Below, in pieces: positions 56,681-64,000 of a stretch of DNA of 64,000 nucleotides (position 1 is the stretch's first letter; every line of letters starts with the position of its first letter). The translations under genes were made by a program, and so were the position numbers. The DNA is from Synechococcus sp. HK01-R (GTDB lineage: Bacteria > Cyanobacteriota > Cyanobacteriia > PCC-6307 > Cyanobiaceae): contig NZ_CP059059.1 of the NCBI RefSeq assembly GCF_014217855.1, forward strand, positions 620,001 to 684,000, in the 5' to 3' direction. Under the pieces are notes generated by a model. It was not told the DNA's origin, ran no database searches, and worked only from the letters and a program-made list of their open reading frames with translations.

Positions 56681-58087
56681 ATGGCAGCGGGAGTGACGGG
56701 CGGCGGCTCGGGCACCTGGAGTGATCGGTTTGAAGAGGGCTTGCACCCGGCGATCGAGCGCTTCAACGCCTCCATCGGGTTTGACATCACCCTGTTGCAG
56801 GAGGACCTGGATGGCTCGATCGCCCATGCACGCATGCTTGCTGAATGCGGAGTGATCAGCGATGAAGAGGCTGGTCAGCTCTGCGCCGGTTTGGAGCAGA
56901 TTCGCAGCGAAGCGGCATCCGGCAACTTCCAGCCTGGCCTGGCCGATGAGGATGTGCATTTTGCGGTTGAGCGGCGTCTGATTGCCTTGCTGGGTCCGGT
57001 CGGTAAGAAGCTTCACACCGGCCGCAGTCGCAATGATCAGGTGGGAACGGATCTGCGTCTCTGGTTGCGCAGGAGAATCGACGCGCTGGAGCAGGCGGTT
57101 GTGCGTTGTCAGCATGCCCTGCTCACGCAGGCCGATCGCCATCGTGAGACCTTGATTCCGGGCTACACCCATCTGCAGCGGGCCCAACCGCTTTGTTTGG
57201 CCCACCATCTGCTGGCCTACGTGGAAATGCTCGAGCGCGATCGTGAGCGACTCAGGGATGTGCGCGTTCGGGTGAACATCTCTCCGTTGGGGGCTGCGGC
57301 ATTGGCTGGTACACCCGTGCCGATCAATCGACGCAGCACGGCAACGGCCCTGGGTTTTGAGCGGGTCTATGCCAACAGTCTTGATGCGGTGAGCGATCGG
57401 GATTTCACGGTGGAGTTCTCCGCAGCGGCTGCTTTGGTGATGGCCCACCTCAGCCGCTTGGCGGAGGAGGTGATCTTCTGGGCGAGTGAGGAATGCGGTT
57501 TCGTACGTCTGACCGACCGCTGCGCTACCGGCAGCAGCCTGATGCCTCAGAAGAAGAATCCAGATGTACCGGAACTGGTGCGTGGAAAGTGTGGCCGGGT
57601 CTTCGGCCATTTGCAGGGCCTATTGACGATGATCAAGGGGTTGCCGCTTGCTTACAACAAGGATTTTCAGGAAGACAAGGAAGCCCTGTTTGATGTTGTT
57701 CGCACGACCTCTGATTGTCTCGAGGCCATGGCGATTCTTCTCGAGGAGGGGGTGGAGTTCCGACCGGAGCGTCTCGAGCAGGCTGTCGCCTCTGATTTTT
57801 CCAATGCCACCGATGTGGCTGACTATCTGGTGACCCGTGGTGTGCCCTTCCGTGAGGCTTATCAGTTGGTGGGTGCAGTGGTGAAGCGTTGCCTTCAGGA
57901 CGGTGTGCTTTTGCGTGATCTCAGTCTTGAGCAGTGGCAGCAGTTTCATCCGGTGATTGAGGCGGATCTGCTGGAGGCGCTTGTGCCTCGCCGCGTGGTG
58001 GCGGCCCGTCTCAGTGAGGGGGGAACGGCTTTTGTTCGCGTTGAGGAGCAGCTGGCTCTCTGGTCTGAACGTTTGTCAACGAAGTGA
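56681..58087 (+). CDS. argH: Argininosuccinate lyase
   Basis: The enzyme cleaves argininosuccinate to arginine and fumarate. The 468-residue protein has '[20 protein letters not shown]', '[11 protein letters not shown]' and the fumarase/aspartase signature '[12 protein letters not shown]' with the catalytic serine. The length is typical. It starts at ATG 56681, 32 bp after the phosphatase gene. Confidence 0.97.
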   Translation: MAAGVTGGGSGTWSDRFEEGLHPAIERFNASIGFDITLLQEDLDGSIAHARMLAECGVISDEEAGQLCAGLEQIRSEAASGNFQPGLADEDVHFAVERRLIALLGPVGKKLHTGRSRNDQVGTDLRLWLRRRIDALEQAVVRCQHALLTQADRHRETLIPGYTHLQRAQPLCLAHHLLAYVEMLERDRERLRDVRVRVNISPLGAAALAGTPVPINRRSTATALGFERVYANSLDAVSDRDFTVEFSAAAALVMAHLSRLAEEVIFWASEECGFVRLTDRCATGSSLMPQKKNPDVPELVRGKCGRVFGHLQGLLTMIKGLPLAYNKDFQEDKEALFDVVRTTSDCLEAMAILLEEGVEFRPERLEQAVASDFSNATDVADYLVTRGVPFREAYQLVGAVVKRCLQDGVLLRDLSLEQWQQFHPVIEADLLEALVPRRVVAARLSEGGTAFVRVEEQLALWSERLSTK

Positions 58088-58143
58088 CTCACTGGGTCTA
58101 CGCTAAACAAGCCAGAGGCCATTGATCCCTTTTCGGACCATGA

Positions 58144-58170
58144 ACCGATGGCAGGTCAGGTCCCATCGGT
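58144..58170 (+). promoter_or_regulatory. Hairpin in the leader of the RRM gene
   Basis: ACCGATGG and CCATCGGT form a perfect 8 bp stem with an 11 nt loop, 27 nt before the GTG start of the RNA-binding protein. The motif GGTCC occurs three times in the leader and its complement GGACC once. This may be a leader for autoregulation or temperature sensing. Confidence 0.4.
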
Positions 58171-58197
58171 CCCTCTTATCAACGGTCCATTAGGAAA

Positions 58198-58785
58198 GTG
58201 AGCATTTTCGTCGGCAATTTGCCCTTCCGCGCTGAGCAGGAAGACATCATTGAATTGTTCGCCGCCCATGGCGAAGTCACCAACTGTGCCCTTCCTCTGG
58301 AGCGCGACACCGGCCGCAAGCGTGGTTTCGCCTTCGTCGAAATGGCGGATGAGGCAGCAGAAGCTGCTGCGATTGAAGCCCTTCAGGGTGTTGAACTGAT
58401 GGGCCGCCCCCTGCGCATCAACAAAGCCGAACCCCGAGGCAGTGCTCCCCGTCGAGGCGGTGGTGGCGGCTACGGCGGTGGCGGCTATGGCGGTGGTGGT
58501 GGCTACGGCGGTGGCGGTGGCGGCCGTGGTGGCTATGGCGGTGGCGGCGGTTATGGGGGCGGCGGTGGTCGCTCTGATGACGGCGGTGGCGGTGGTTATG
58601 GCGGTGGTTCCGGTGCCCGTGGCTGGGAAGATCGCAGCTACGGCGGTGGTGGCGGTTATGGGGGCGGCGGTGGAGCTCCCCAGGGCGGTGACTACGACGA
58701 TGGCCGCAGTCGTCGCCGCCGCGGCGGTGGAGCTACTGCTCCCCAAGGCGACGATTACGGCGATTACGGCGGCGCAGAGGGCTGA
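58198..58785 (+). CDS. Glycine-rich RRM RNA-binding protein
   Basis: The 195-residue protein has one RRM (residues 1-80): RNP2 is 'SIFVGNLPF' and RNP1 is 'KRGFAFVEM', with the aromatic residues intact. The C-terminal 110 residues are Gly/Tyr/Arg-rich low complexity (GGGGYGGGGYG, with RGG-like and RRR patches), predicted disordered. Cyanobacterial Rbp proteins of this type are often cold-induced and bind mRNA. It starts at GTG 58198 with AGGAA before it. The leader is 110 nt long and structured. Confidence 0.93.
   Translation: MSIFVGNLPFRAEQEDIIELFAAHGEVTNCALPLERDTGRKRGFAFVEMADEAAEAAAIEALQGVELMGRPLRINKAEPRGSAPRRGGGGGYGGGGYGGGGGYGGGGGGRGGYGGGGGYGGGGGRSDDGGGGGYGGGSGARGWEDRSYGGGGGYGGGGGAPQGGDYDDGRSRRRRGGGATAPQGDDYGDYGGAEG
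58478..58680 (+). repeat. Glycine-codon low-complexity tract
   Basis: Irregular runs of GGCGGTGGC-type codons with interspersed TAT/TAC encode the Gly/Tyr-rich tail of the RRM protein. The repeats are imperfect and not evenly spaced. Confidence 0.85.
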
Positions 58786-58821
58786 TCCCTTTCGCTGTTC
58801 CAGGCGATCAGCAGCACAGGT

Positions 58822-59829
58822 TCAGAGCCCGGCATCCTCAAGCTGCCGGGCAGCTGACTCGAGAACGGTCAGATCGGCTCCTTTGCGTTGGGCGTTCTGA
58901 CCAAGATCCCTGCGCCAGTGGCGTGCTCCAGGCACTCCTTCCACCAGTTGCACGAGATGACGGCCCATGTCCCAGAGTCGTCCCCCCCGTTGGAGGTGCC
59001 GTTCCGCATGGGGCATCAGTCCCCTCACCACCCCTGAGGCGCTGACCGGTGGTCGTGCTGAATCGCCGTAGATCAGTTGGTCCACCTCGGCCCAGCGCAG
59101 GGGATGGGCGTAAGCCGCACGACCCACCATGGCTCCATCGCAGTGGCGCAGGGCATTGAGACAGTCGCTTGGGGTGTCCAGCCCGCCATTCAGCTCGATG
59201 GTGAGCTCGGGTCGGCGCTCCTTCAGGGCAATCACTCGGTCGTGCTGCAGAGGCGGAATTGTGCGGTTCTGTTTGGGATCCAGTCCCTCCAGCCAGGCCT
59301 TGCGGGCATGCACGCTGAATCGTGATGCGCCAGCGGCGGCCACTGCATCCACGAAGGCGGTGAGTAAAACATCGCTGTCGAGCGCATCGATACCGACCCG
59401 ATGCTTGACCGTCACCGGCAGATCCGAAGCGGCTTTCATAGCTGCGACGCATCGGGCCACCGTCTCTGGTTCGGCCATCAGGCAGGCACCGAAATTCCCT
59501 GCTTGCACTCTGGGGCTCGGGCAGCCCACGTTGAGGTTGATCTCGTCATAGCCCCAGTCGGCGGCCATTCGGGTTGCTTCCGCCAGCAGCAGGGGATTGT
59601 CTCCACCCACTTGCAAGGCAAGGGGGTGCTCTTCTGGATCAAATCCCAGCAGTCGCTCCCGCCGATCGCTGTGGTGCAACGCTTGGGCCACCACCATCTC
59701 GCTGTAGAGCAAGGCTCTCCTGCTGATCTGCCGCATCAGCAGGCGGAAGTGACGATCGGTGCAGTCGAGCATTGGCGCCACACTGAAGCGCCAGGGCGGT
59801 TCCCGGTCGGAGCTGGTGGGGGAATCCAT
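58822..59829 (-). CDS. dusA: tRNA-dihydrouridine synthase, DusA type
   Basis: The FMN enzyme reduces uridines in the tRNA D-loop. The 335-residue TIM-barrel protein has 'FSVAPMLDCTDRHFR', the catalytic cysteine in 'NLNVGCPSPRVQAGNFGACLM', 'VTVKHRVGID' and 'FSVHARKAWLEGLDPKQNR', then 'IELNGGLDTPSD'. The DusA-specific 'LNVGCPS..' and 'KQNR' blocks support the subfamily. It starts at ATG 59829, divergent from msrB with about 60 bp between. Confidence 0.95.
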   Translation of the reverse strand: MDSPTSSDREPPWRFSVAPMLDCTDRHFRLLMRQISRRALLYSEMVVAQALHHSDRRERLLGFDPEEHPLALQVGGDNPLLLAEATRMAADWGYDEINLNVGCPSPRVQAGNFGACLMAEPETVARCVAAMKAASDLPVTVKHRVGIDALDSDVLLTAFVDAVAAAGASRFSVHARKAWLEGLDPKQNRTIPPLQHDRVIALKERRPELTIELNGGLDTPSDCLNALRHCDGAMVGRAAYAHPLRWAEVDQLIYGDSARPPVSASGVVRGLMPHAERHLQRGGRLWDMGRHLVQLVEGVPGARHWRRDLGQNAQRKGADLTVLESAARQLEDAGL

Positions 59830-59891
59830 CCCCCCATGCTGCCTCGCGCCAGGCCTCGCTTAGAACACCATCATTGCTTTTGCTCTCTGCC

Positions 59892-60404
59892 ATGACCTTT
59901 TCCATTCGGCAGCGGCTACTGAGCCGTCGCTCTCTGCTGGGCCGCGTCATGGTGGTTGCGTTCGGTTGGATGGCAGCTCCCAGGCCTGTCCTGGCGGCGT
60001 CTAAGGCAGCAGACCCCGCCTGGACTCTCTCGGATGCTGAATGGAAGCGTCGGCTCACACCAGAGGCCTATCAAGTGTTGCGGCGGGAAGGGACCGAGCG
60101 CCCCTTCACCAGTCCCCTGAATGGTGAGAAGCGCAAGGGCACGTATCACTGCGCTGGCTGTGACCTGCCTCTGTTTTCCTCTGCCGCCAAGTTCGACAGC
60201 GGTACGGGTTGGCCCAGCTTCTGGGAGCCGTTGGCCGGTGCGGTTGCCACGAAAGTAGATTTCAAATTGATCATTCCGCGCACCGAGTACCACTGCCGTC
60301 GTTGCGGGGGCCATCAGGGTCATGTGTTTGATGACGGTCCAAGGCCCACCGGCAAGCGCTACTGCAACAACGGCGTCGCCCTCCGGTTCCAGCCCTCTGC
60401 ATGA
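59892..60404 (+). CDS. msrB: Peptide-methionine (R)-S-oxide reductase MsrB with a twin-arginine signal
   Basis: MsrB repairs oxidised methionine. The protein (170 residues from ATG 59892) has a signal with 'LSRRSLLGRVMVVAFGW', matching S/TRRxFLK of Tat substrates, and an Ala-x-Ala cleavage region (PVLAAS). The mature part has two zinc CxxC pairs ('CAGC', 'CRRC'), 'FDSGTGWPSFWEP' and the catalytic cysteine in 'RYCNNGVALRF'. An exported MsrB would act in the periplasm or thylakoid lumen. TTG 59874 would add six residues. Confidence 0.93.
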   Translation: MTFSIRQRLLSRRSLLGRVMVVAFGWMAAPRPVLAASKAADPAWTLSDAEWKRRLTPEAYQVLRREGTERPFTSPLNGEKRKGTYHCAGCDLPLFSSAAKFDSGTGWPSFWEPLAGAVATKVDFKLIIPRTEYHCRRCGGHQGHVFDDGPRPTGKRYCNNGVALRFQPSA

Positions 60405-61641
60405 TCTGATCGTGATCGGCGGTGGTGCCGCCGGCTTCATGGCAGCAATCACGGCTGCCGAGCAGGGGCTCAGGGATGTCCTGGTCCTCGAGGCCACCCC
60501 TGAGCCCCTCAGCAAGGTGCGCATCAGCGGCGGCGGTCGTTGCAATGTCACCCATGCCTGCTGGGATCCGATCGAACTGGTGGGCCATTACCCCCGCGGT
60601 AATCGCCCCCTGCGCGGTCCCTTCAGTCGTTTCGCCTGCGGGGATGCTGTGGGCTGGTTTGCCGATCGAGGTCTGGAGCTTGTCGAGGAGCCGGATGGTC
60701 GGATGTTTCCTGTCGCCAACCGATCAGAGGCGGTGATCCAGTGTTTGCGCCGTGCAGCTCGGAGTGCTGGGGTTGAGCTTCAGCTGCGTGCTCCGGTGCG
60801 CAGCCTGCGGCAGCAGGACGAAGGGTTTCTGCTCGAGGGCCATGGCCGCCAAGGCGAGACAGCTCCGCTTTGGACGGCCCGTCGGGTGCTCGTGGCCACC
60901 GGTGGTCATCCCAGTGGACGGCGACTGGCTGCCGCTCTCGGGCACCAGATCGTCGATCCCCTTCCCTCGCTGTTCACCCTGGCACTTCAGGCCCCCGGGC
61001 TTACAGCCTGTTCTGGGGTGGCGCTCGATGGCGTGGAACTGGAGCTCAGCCTGTCCGGCGGTCGCTGGCGACAGCTGGGCAGGGTGCTGATCACCCACTG
61101 GGGGCTCAGCGGTCCGGCGACCCTCCGACTAACGGCCTTCGCTGCTCGTGGGTTGCATGCGGAGCGGTATCGAGGCGAGCTGACCGTGCGCTGGTTGGCT
61201 GGGTTGGCCAATGCTGAGGTCTCCGCAGCCCTGCAGACCCTGCGCCATCAGGAATCACGCCGCAGCCTCGCCGCAGCCCGACCCTATCCGCAGCGGCTGC
61301 CACGGCGGCTCTGGCTCACCCTGCTCGCTCAGGTGGGAGCTGATCCTCAGCGTCGCTGGGCGGACTGCCCAGCTGCCTGGGAGCGAGCCCTGGTGCAGGC
61401 GTTGACTGGCAGTCGCTATCCGATCCGGGGTCGAGGTCCTTTTGGAGAGGAGTTTGTGACGGCCGGTGGTGTCGCGCTTGGCGAGGTCAATCTGGCAACG
61501 ATGGAGAGCCGACTGGTGAACGGTCTTTACTTCGCAGGGGAGCTGCTGGATGTGGATGGGGTCACCGGCGGCTTCAACTTCCAGCACTGCTGGAGCAGCG
61601 GTTGGCTGGCGGGTCAGGCGATCGCTGCCTCCCTCCTCTGA
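60331..61641 (+). CDS. HI0933/BaiN-like NAD(P)/FAD-dependent flavoprotein
   Basis: The FAD Rossmann motif 'DLIVIGGGAAGFMAAITAAEQG' begins near residue 27. 'ATPEPLSKVRISGGGRCNVTH' is the hallmark of the HI0933 family, as are 'VATGGHPSG' and the C-terminal 'FVTAGGVALGEVNLATMESRLVNGLYFAGELLDVDGVTGGFNFQHCWSSGWLAG'. Its reaction is unknown. ATG 60331 overlaps msrB by 74 nt. No standard start lies between it and the FAD motif, so either the overlap is real or a rare start codon is used. Confidence 0.88.
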   Translation: MTVQGPPASATATTASPSGSSPLHDLIVIGGGAAGFMAAITAAEQGLRDVLVLEATPEPLSKVRISGGGRCNVTHACWDPIELVGHYPRGNRPLRGPFSRFACGDAVGWFADRGLELVEEPDGRMFPVANRSEAVIQCLRRAARSAGVELQLRAPVRSLRQQDEGFLLEGHGRQGETAPLWTARRVLVATGGHPSGRRLAAALGHQIVDPLPSLFTLALQAPGLTACSGVALDGVELELSLSGGRWRQLGRVLITHWGLSGPATLRLTAFAARGLHAERYRGELTVRWLAGLANAEVSAALQTLRHQESRRSLAAARPYPQRLPRRLWLTLLAQVGADPQRRWADCPAAWERALVQALTGSRYPIRGRGPFGEEFVTAGGVALGEVNLATMESRLVNGLYFAGELLDVDGVTGGFNFQHCWSSGWLAGQAIAASLL

Positions 61642-61648
61642 GCACTGT

Positions 61649-62899
61649 TCACTGGATCTGGTCGAACACCGTGAACATCGGCAAATACATGGCCAGCAGG
61701 ATTGAGCCGACGATGCCACCCACCACGACGATCATGGCCGGTTCCAGCATCGAGGTGAGCGCTTTGACCGCCGCCGACACCTCGTCTTCGTAGAAGTCCG
61801 CCACTTTGCTGAGCATCTGGTCCATCTCGCCGGTTTCTTCACCGATCGCGAGCATGCTGAGGGCCATCTCCGGCAGCACCTTCTGGCGGTTCAGGGCTGT
61901 GCTCAGAAGCACCCCCTCCTGGACGAGCGTTCTTGAAGCAAGGATCGCGTCCGAGATGATCGAATGACCGGCCGTCTCGCTGGAGATTTCCAGGGACATC
62001 AGGATCGGCACGCCGGCGCGGGTGAGGGAACTGAAGATCCGGCAGAACTGAGCGGTGGCCGTTTTCATGATCAGGTCGCCGAACAGGGGTAGGCGCAGCG
62101 TTATCCGATCCACCACACGACGGCCTTTGTGGGTGTTGTAGTAGCGAGCGAATAGCCAGACCCCCACCAGCAGCCCCCCCGCGAAGATCAAGGAGGCGGA
62201 GGATCGCAGCAGTTTGCTGAGGTCCACCATCAGCTGGGTGAACAGGGGCAGTTCCGCCCCCAGGTCTTCGAAGATTCCGGCAAAGGTGGGAATCAGAAAG
62301 ATCGTCATGCCCAGGAACACGAGGATGGCGATCACCAGCACCGCAACCGGATAGCCCAGCGCGCCTTTGATCTGGTTCTGCAGGCGGGCGTTGTCTTCGA
62401 GCAGTTTGGCCAGGCGTTTCAGGGATTCATCGAGCACACCCCCCGCCTCGCCCGCCTCCACCATGGCCACGGTGAGCTGATCAAAGACCTTCGGCCATTG
62501 CCGCATGGCTGCACCCATCGCCGTGCCCTGGTTCACCTCCAGTTGAACGGCGACGAGAGCCTTCTTGAACATCGGCAGTTTTTGCTGGCTGGCCATGAGA
62601 TCGAGGCTGCGCACGATCGGTACGCCGGCATCCACCAGCGCGGCCAGCTTGCTGGCCCAGACGGCCTTCTCCTTCACGCCCGGAGGTTTCTGAAACGCCT
62701 CCCCCAGGTCGAGGGAGAGCAGACCGGCCTTGGCTTGGCCGCCTGCAGCTGTCTGATCCTTGGTTTTGGCACGTAGATCCGTGGCCTTGATGCCGCGTCT
62801 CCTGAGCTGGCGCCTGGCGTCGACGGGATCACTGGCACGGATCGTCACCGATCGCGCCTGTCCTGAGGCGGAGGTGTAGCTGGCGGTGAAGGTGACCAT
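61649..62899 (-). CDS. pilC: Type IV pilus / type II secretion inner-membrane platform protein PilC
   Basis: The 416-residue protein has two GspF domains (about 75-195 and 280-400), each ending in membrane helices. The motifs 'FQKPPGVKEKAVWASKLAALVDAGVPIVRSL', 'VEAGEAGGVLDESLKRLAKLLE' and 'MLAIGEETGEMDQMLSKVADFYEDEV' are typical. An N-terminal head reads 'SVTIRASDPVDARRQLRRRGIK'. PilC anchors the assembly ATPases and shuttles pilin. It starts at ATG 62899, 15 bp after pilT. Pili in unicellular cyanobacteria serve motility and DNA uptake. Confidence 0.95.
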   Translation of the reverse strand: MVTFTASYTSASGQARSVTIRASDPVDARRQLRRRGIKATDLRAKTKDQTAAGGQAKAGLLSLDLGEAFQKPPGVKEKAVWASKLAALVDAGVPIVRSLDLMASQQKLPMFKKALVAVQLEVNQGTAMGAAMRQWPKVFDQLTVAMVEAGEAGGVLDESLKRLAKLLEDNARLQNQIKGALGYPVAVLVIAILVFLGMTIFLIPTFAGIFEDLGAELPLFTQLMVDLSKLLRSSASLIFAGGLLVGVWLFARYYNTHKGRRVVDRITLRLPLFGDLIMKTATAQFCRIFSSLTRAGVPILMSLEISSETAGHSIISDAILASRTLVQEGVLLSTALNRQKVLPEMALSMLAIGEETGEMDQMLSKVADFYEDEVSAAVKALTSMLEPAMIVVVGGIVGSILLAMYLPMFTVFDQIQ

Positions 62900-62914
62900 C
62901 GATCAGCGCCTGGG

Positions 62915-63988
62915 TCAGCCGTTCAGCAACCGTTCCAGTTCGGACGGTTTGCTCGCTTTGGTTCTCGCCTCATCCAGGCTGATCTCGCCGCGGTTGACCA
63001 AATCCGCTAAGGCCTTCTCCAGGGTCTGCATCCCCTGCTCTCCCCCGGTCTGGATCTGCGAGTAGAGCTGAGCGGTCTTGCCCTCGCGGATCAGATTCGC
63101 CACGGCTGGTGTGTTGATCAGGATTTCCTGGGCCATCACCCGGCCGAACTGGCCTGGTTGAGGATTCTCTTTCCGGCAGAGGGTCTGGGAGAACACCGCC
63201 ACCAGGCTTCCAGACAGCTGCACGCGGATCTGGGTCTGCTGGCCGGGTGGGAATACATCCACCATGCGGTCGACGGTTTGAGCGGCCGAGCTGGTGTGCA
63301 AGGTGCCAAACACCAGGTGACCTGTTTCCGCGGCGGTGATCGCCAGCTGGATTGTTTCGAGATCGCGCATCTCCCCCACAAGGATCACGTCCGGGTCCTC
63401 CCGCAGGGCTGCTCGCAGGGCATTGGCGAAGCTGCGGGTGTCTTCGTTGAGCTGCCGTTGGTGCACCAGGCTGCGATCACTTCGATACACAAACTCGATT
63501 GGATCTTCGATCGTGAGGATGTGCTCTGCTCGGGTGTGATTGATGTGGTCGAGGAGGGCCGCGAGCGTCGTGGTCTTGCCGGAGCCCGTCGGGCCGGTCA
63601 CCAGCACCAGCCCTCGCGGTCGCTTGCTCGTTTCCACCACCACCGAAGGCAGCTGCAGGGCCTCAATGCTGGGGATGCTGCTGCCGAGGGCCCGCAGGCA
63701 GGCGGCGTAACTGCCTTTCTGGCGATAGACGTTCACGCGGAATCGCGCCACCCCCTTCAGGCCGTAGGCGCAGTCCAACTCCCACGTCTGTTCGAGGGTC
63801 TTGCGCTGACTGTTGTTCAGCATCGAGAAGATCAGCCGGTTGCAGGTCTCCTCCGTCAGGGGGGTCTCCGTGAGGGGGCGGAGCTGCCCGCTGAAGCGTC
63901 CGTAGGGAGGTTGCCCGCTGGCGAGGTGCAGGTCGCTTCCGCTGCCCTGAACCAGCTGTTCCATCAGGTCTTCAATCATCAGGTCCAT
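62915..63988 (-). CDS. pilT: Type IV pilus retraction ATPase PilT
   Basis: The 357-residue ATPase has Walker A 'LVTGPTGSGKTTTLAALLDHIN', the Asp box 'ILTIEDPIEFVYRSDRS', Walker B 'ALREDPDVILVGEMRDLETIQLA' and the His box 'TGHLVFGTLHTSSAAQTVDR'. The PilT-type tail 'AQEILINTPAVANLIREGKTAQLYSQIQTG' separates it from PilB. It starts at ATG 63988, 12 bp from the window edge; the frame stays open to the edge, so an upstream start cannot be excluded. pilB is the expected next gene outside the window. Confidence 0.95.
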   Translation of the reverse strand: MDLMIEDLMEQLVQGSGSDLHLASGQPPYGRFSGQLRPLTETPLTEETCNRLIFSMLNNSQRKTLEQTWELDCAYGLKGVARFRVNVYRQKGSYAACLRALGSSIPSIEALQLPSVVVETSKRPRGLVLVTGPTGSGKTTTLAALLDHINHTRAEHILTIEDPIEFVYRSDRSLVHQRQLNEDTRSFANALRAALREDPDVILVGEMRDLETIQLAITAAETGHLVFGTLHTSSAAQTVDRMVDVFPPGQQTQIRVQLSGSLVAVFSQTLCRKENPQPGQFGRVMAQEILINTPAVANLIREGKTAQLYSQIQTGGEQGMQTLEKALADLVNRGEISLDEARTKASKPSELERLLNG

Positions 63989-64000
63989 GGCAGGCAGCTC

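Noticed and set aside
58478-58680. CRISPR-like repeated sequence
   Set aside because: The repeats are irregular glycine codons inside a gene, with no constant repeat length and no unique spacers.
58442-58900. Ala/Val-rich and Thr/Ala-rich frames in the RRM tail region
   Set aside because: They are other-frame readings of the glycine-codon tract, which is explained by the RRM protein.

Overview
The window is chromosomal DNA from a unicellular marine picocyanobacterium (Synechococcus/Cyanobium type). This rests on the mix of genes: a lipoprotein PsbQ, a Tic20/Ycf60 protein, a DUF3134 protein, a group 2 sigma factor, sucrose-phosphate synthase, aconitase B, and the order dnaN, PRC-barrel protein, purL, purF, gyrA-like, TPR, queG, HpsJ-like, DUF502, nusB, ftsY, phosphatase, argH. 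I recall that order from the start of published Prochlorococcus and marine Synechococcus genomes. The DNA is GC-rich and densely coded, with many 1-4 nt overlaps. I see no rRNA, tRNA, CRISPR array, insertion sequence, integrase or phage gene.

Layout. 0-7 kb: a cut-off unknown gene, a TrpD2-like protein behind a perfect NtcA-type palindrome, an MFS exporter, polyphosphate kinase, a group 2 sigma factor and a phytol-kinase-like enzyme. 7-16.5 kb: DAHP synthase, aconitase B, a CLC exchanger, a B12-binding-type radical SAM protein, an O-antigen-ligase/IctB-like membrane protein and purU. 16.6-30.5 kb: psbQ, an FAD oxidoreductase, pstS, dnaK, aroE, Tic20-like, rpsF, argG, DUF3134, mraY, purT and sucrose-phosphate synthase. 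30.7-40.7 kb: a DUF1400 hydrolase, uvrA, recN, an ABC1/UbiB kinase, a lone DUF1400 protein and thrC.

At about 40.7-41.14 kb there is a 431 bp gap upstream of dnaN. It holds a strong terminator, two inverted copies of a DnaA-box-like 9-mer and an AT-rich stretch. Base skew of the plus strand also changes there, so this is the likely replication origin. 41.1-58.1 kb carries dnaN, the PRC-barrel protein, purL, purF, a GyrA/ParC subunit, TPR, queG, nusB, ftsY, a PP2C phosphatase and argH. 58-64 kb carries a glycine-rich RRM protein, dusA, a Tat-exported MsrB, an HI0933-type flavoprotein and the pilC/pilT part of a type IV pilus cluster.

Most genes are core housekeeping: purine, arginine, shikimate and peptidoglycan synthesis, repair, protein targeting and phosphate handling. 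I found no clear new multi-gene system. The observations most worth following are the origin, the two DUF1400 proteins, an oxidoreductase that seems to start at CTG inside the psbQ stop, an SPS whose phosphatase domain has lost its motifs, convergent genes sharing palindromic stop sites, the structured leader of the RRM gene, and a low-GC patch inside purF.
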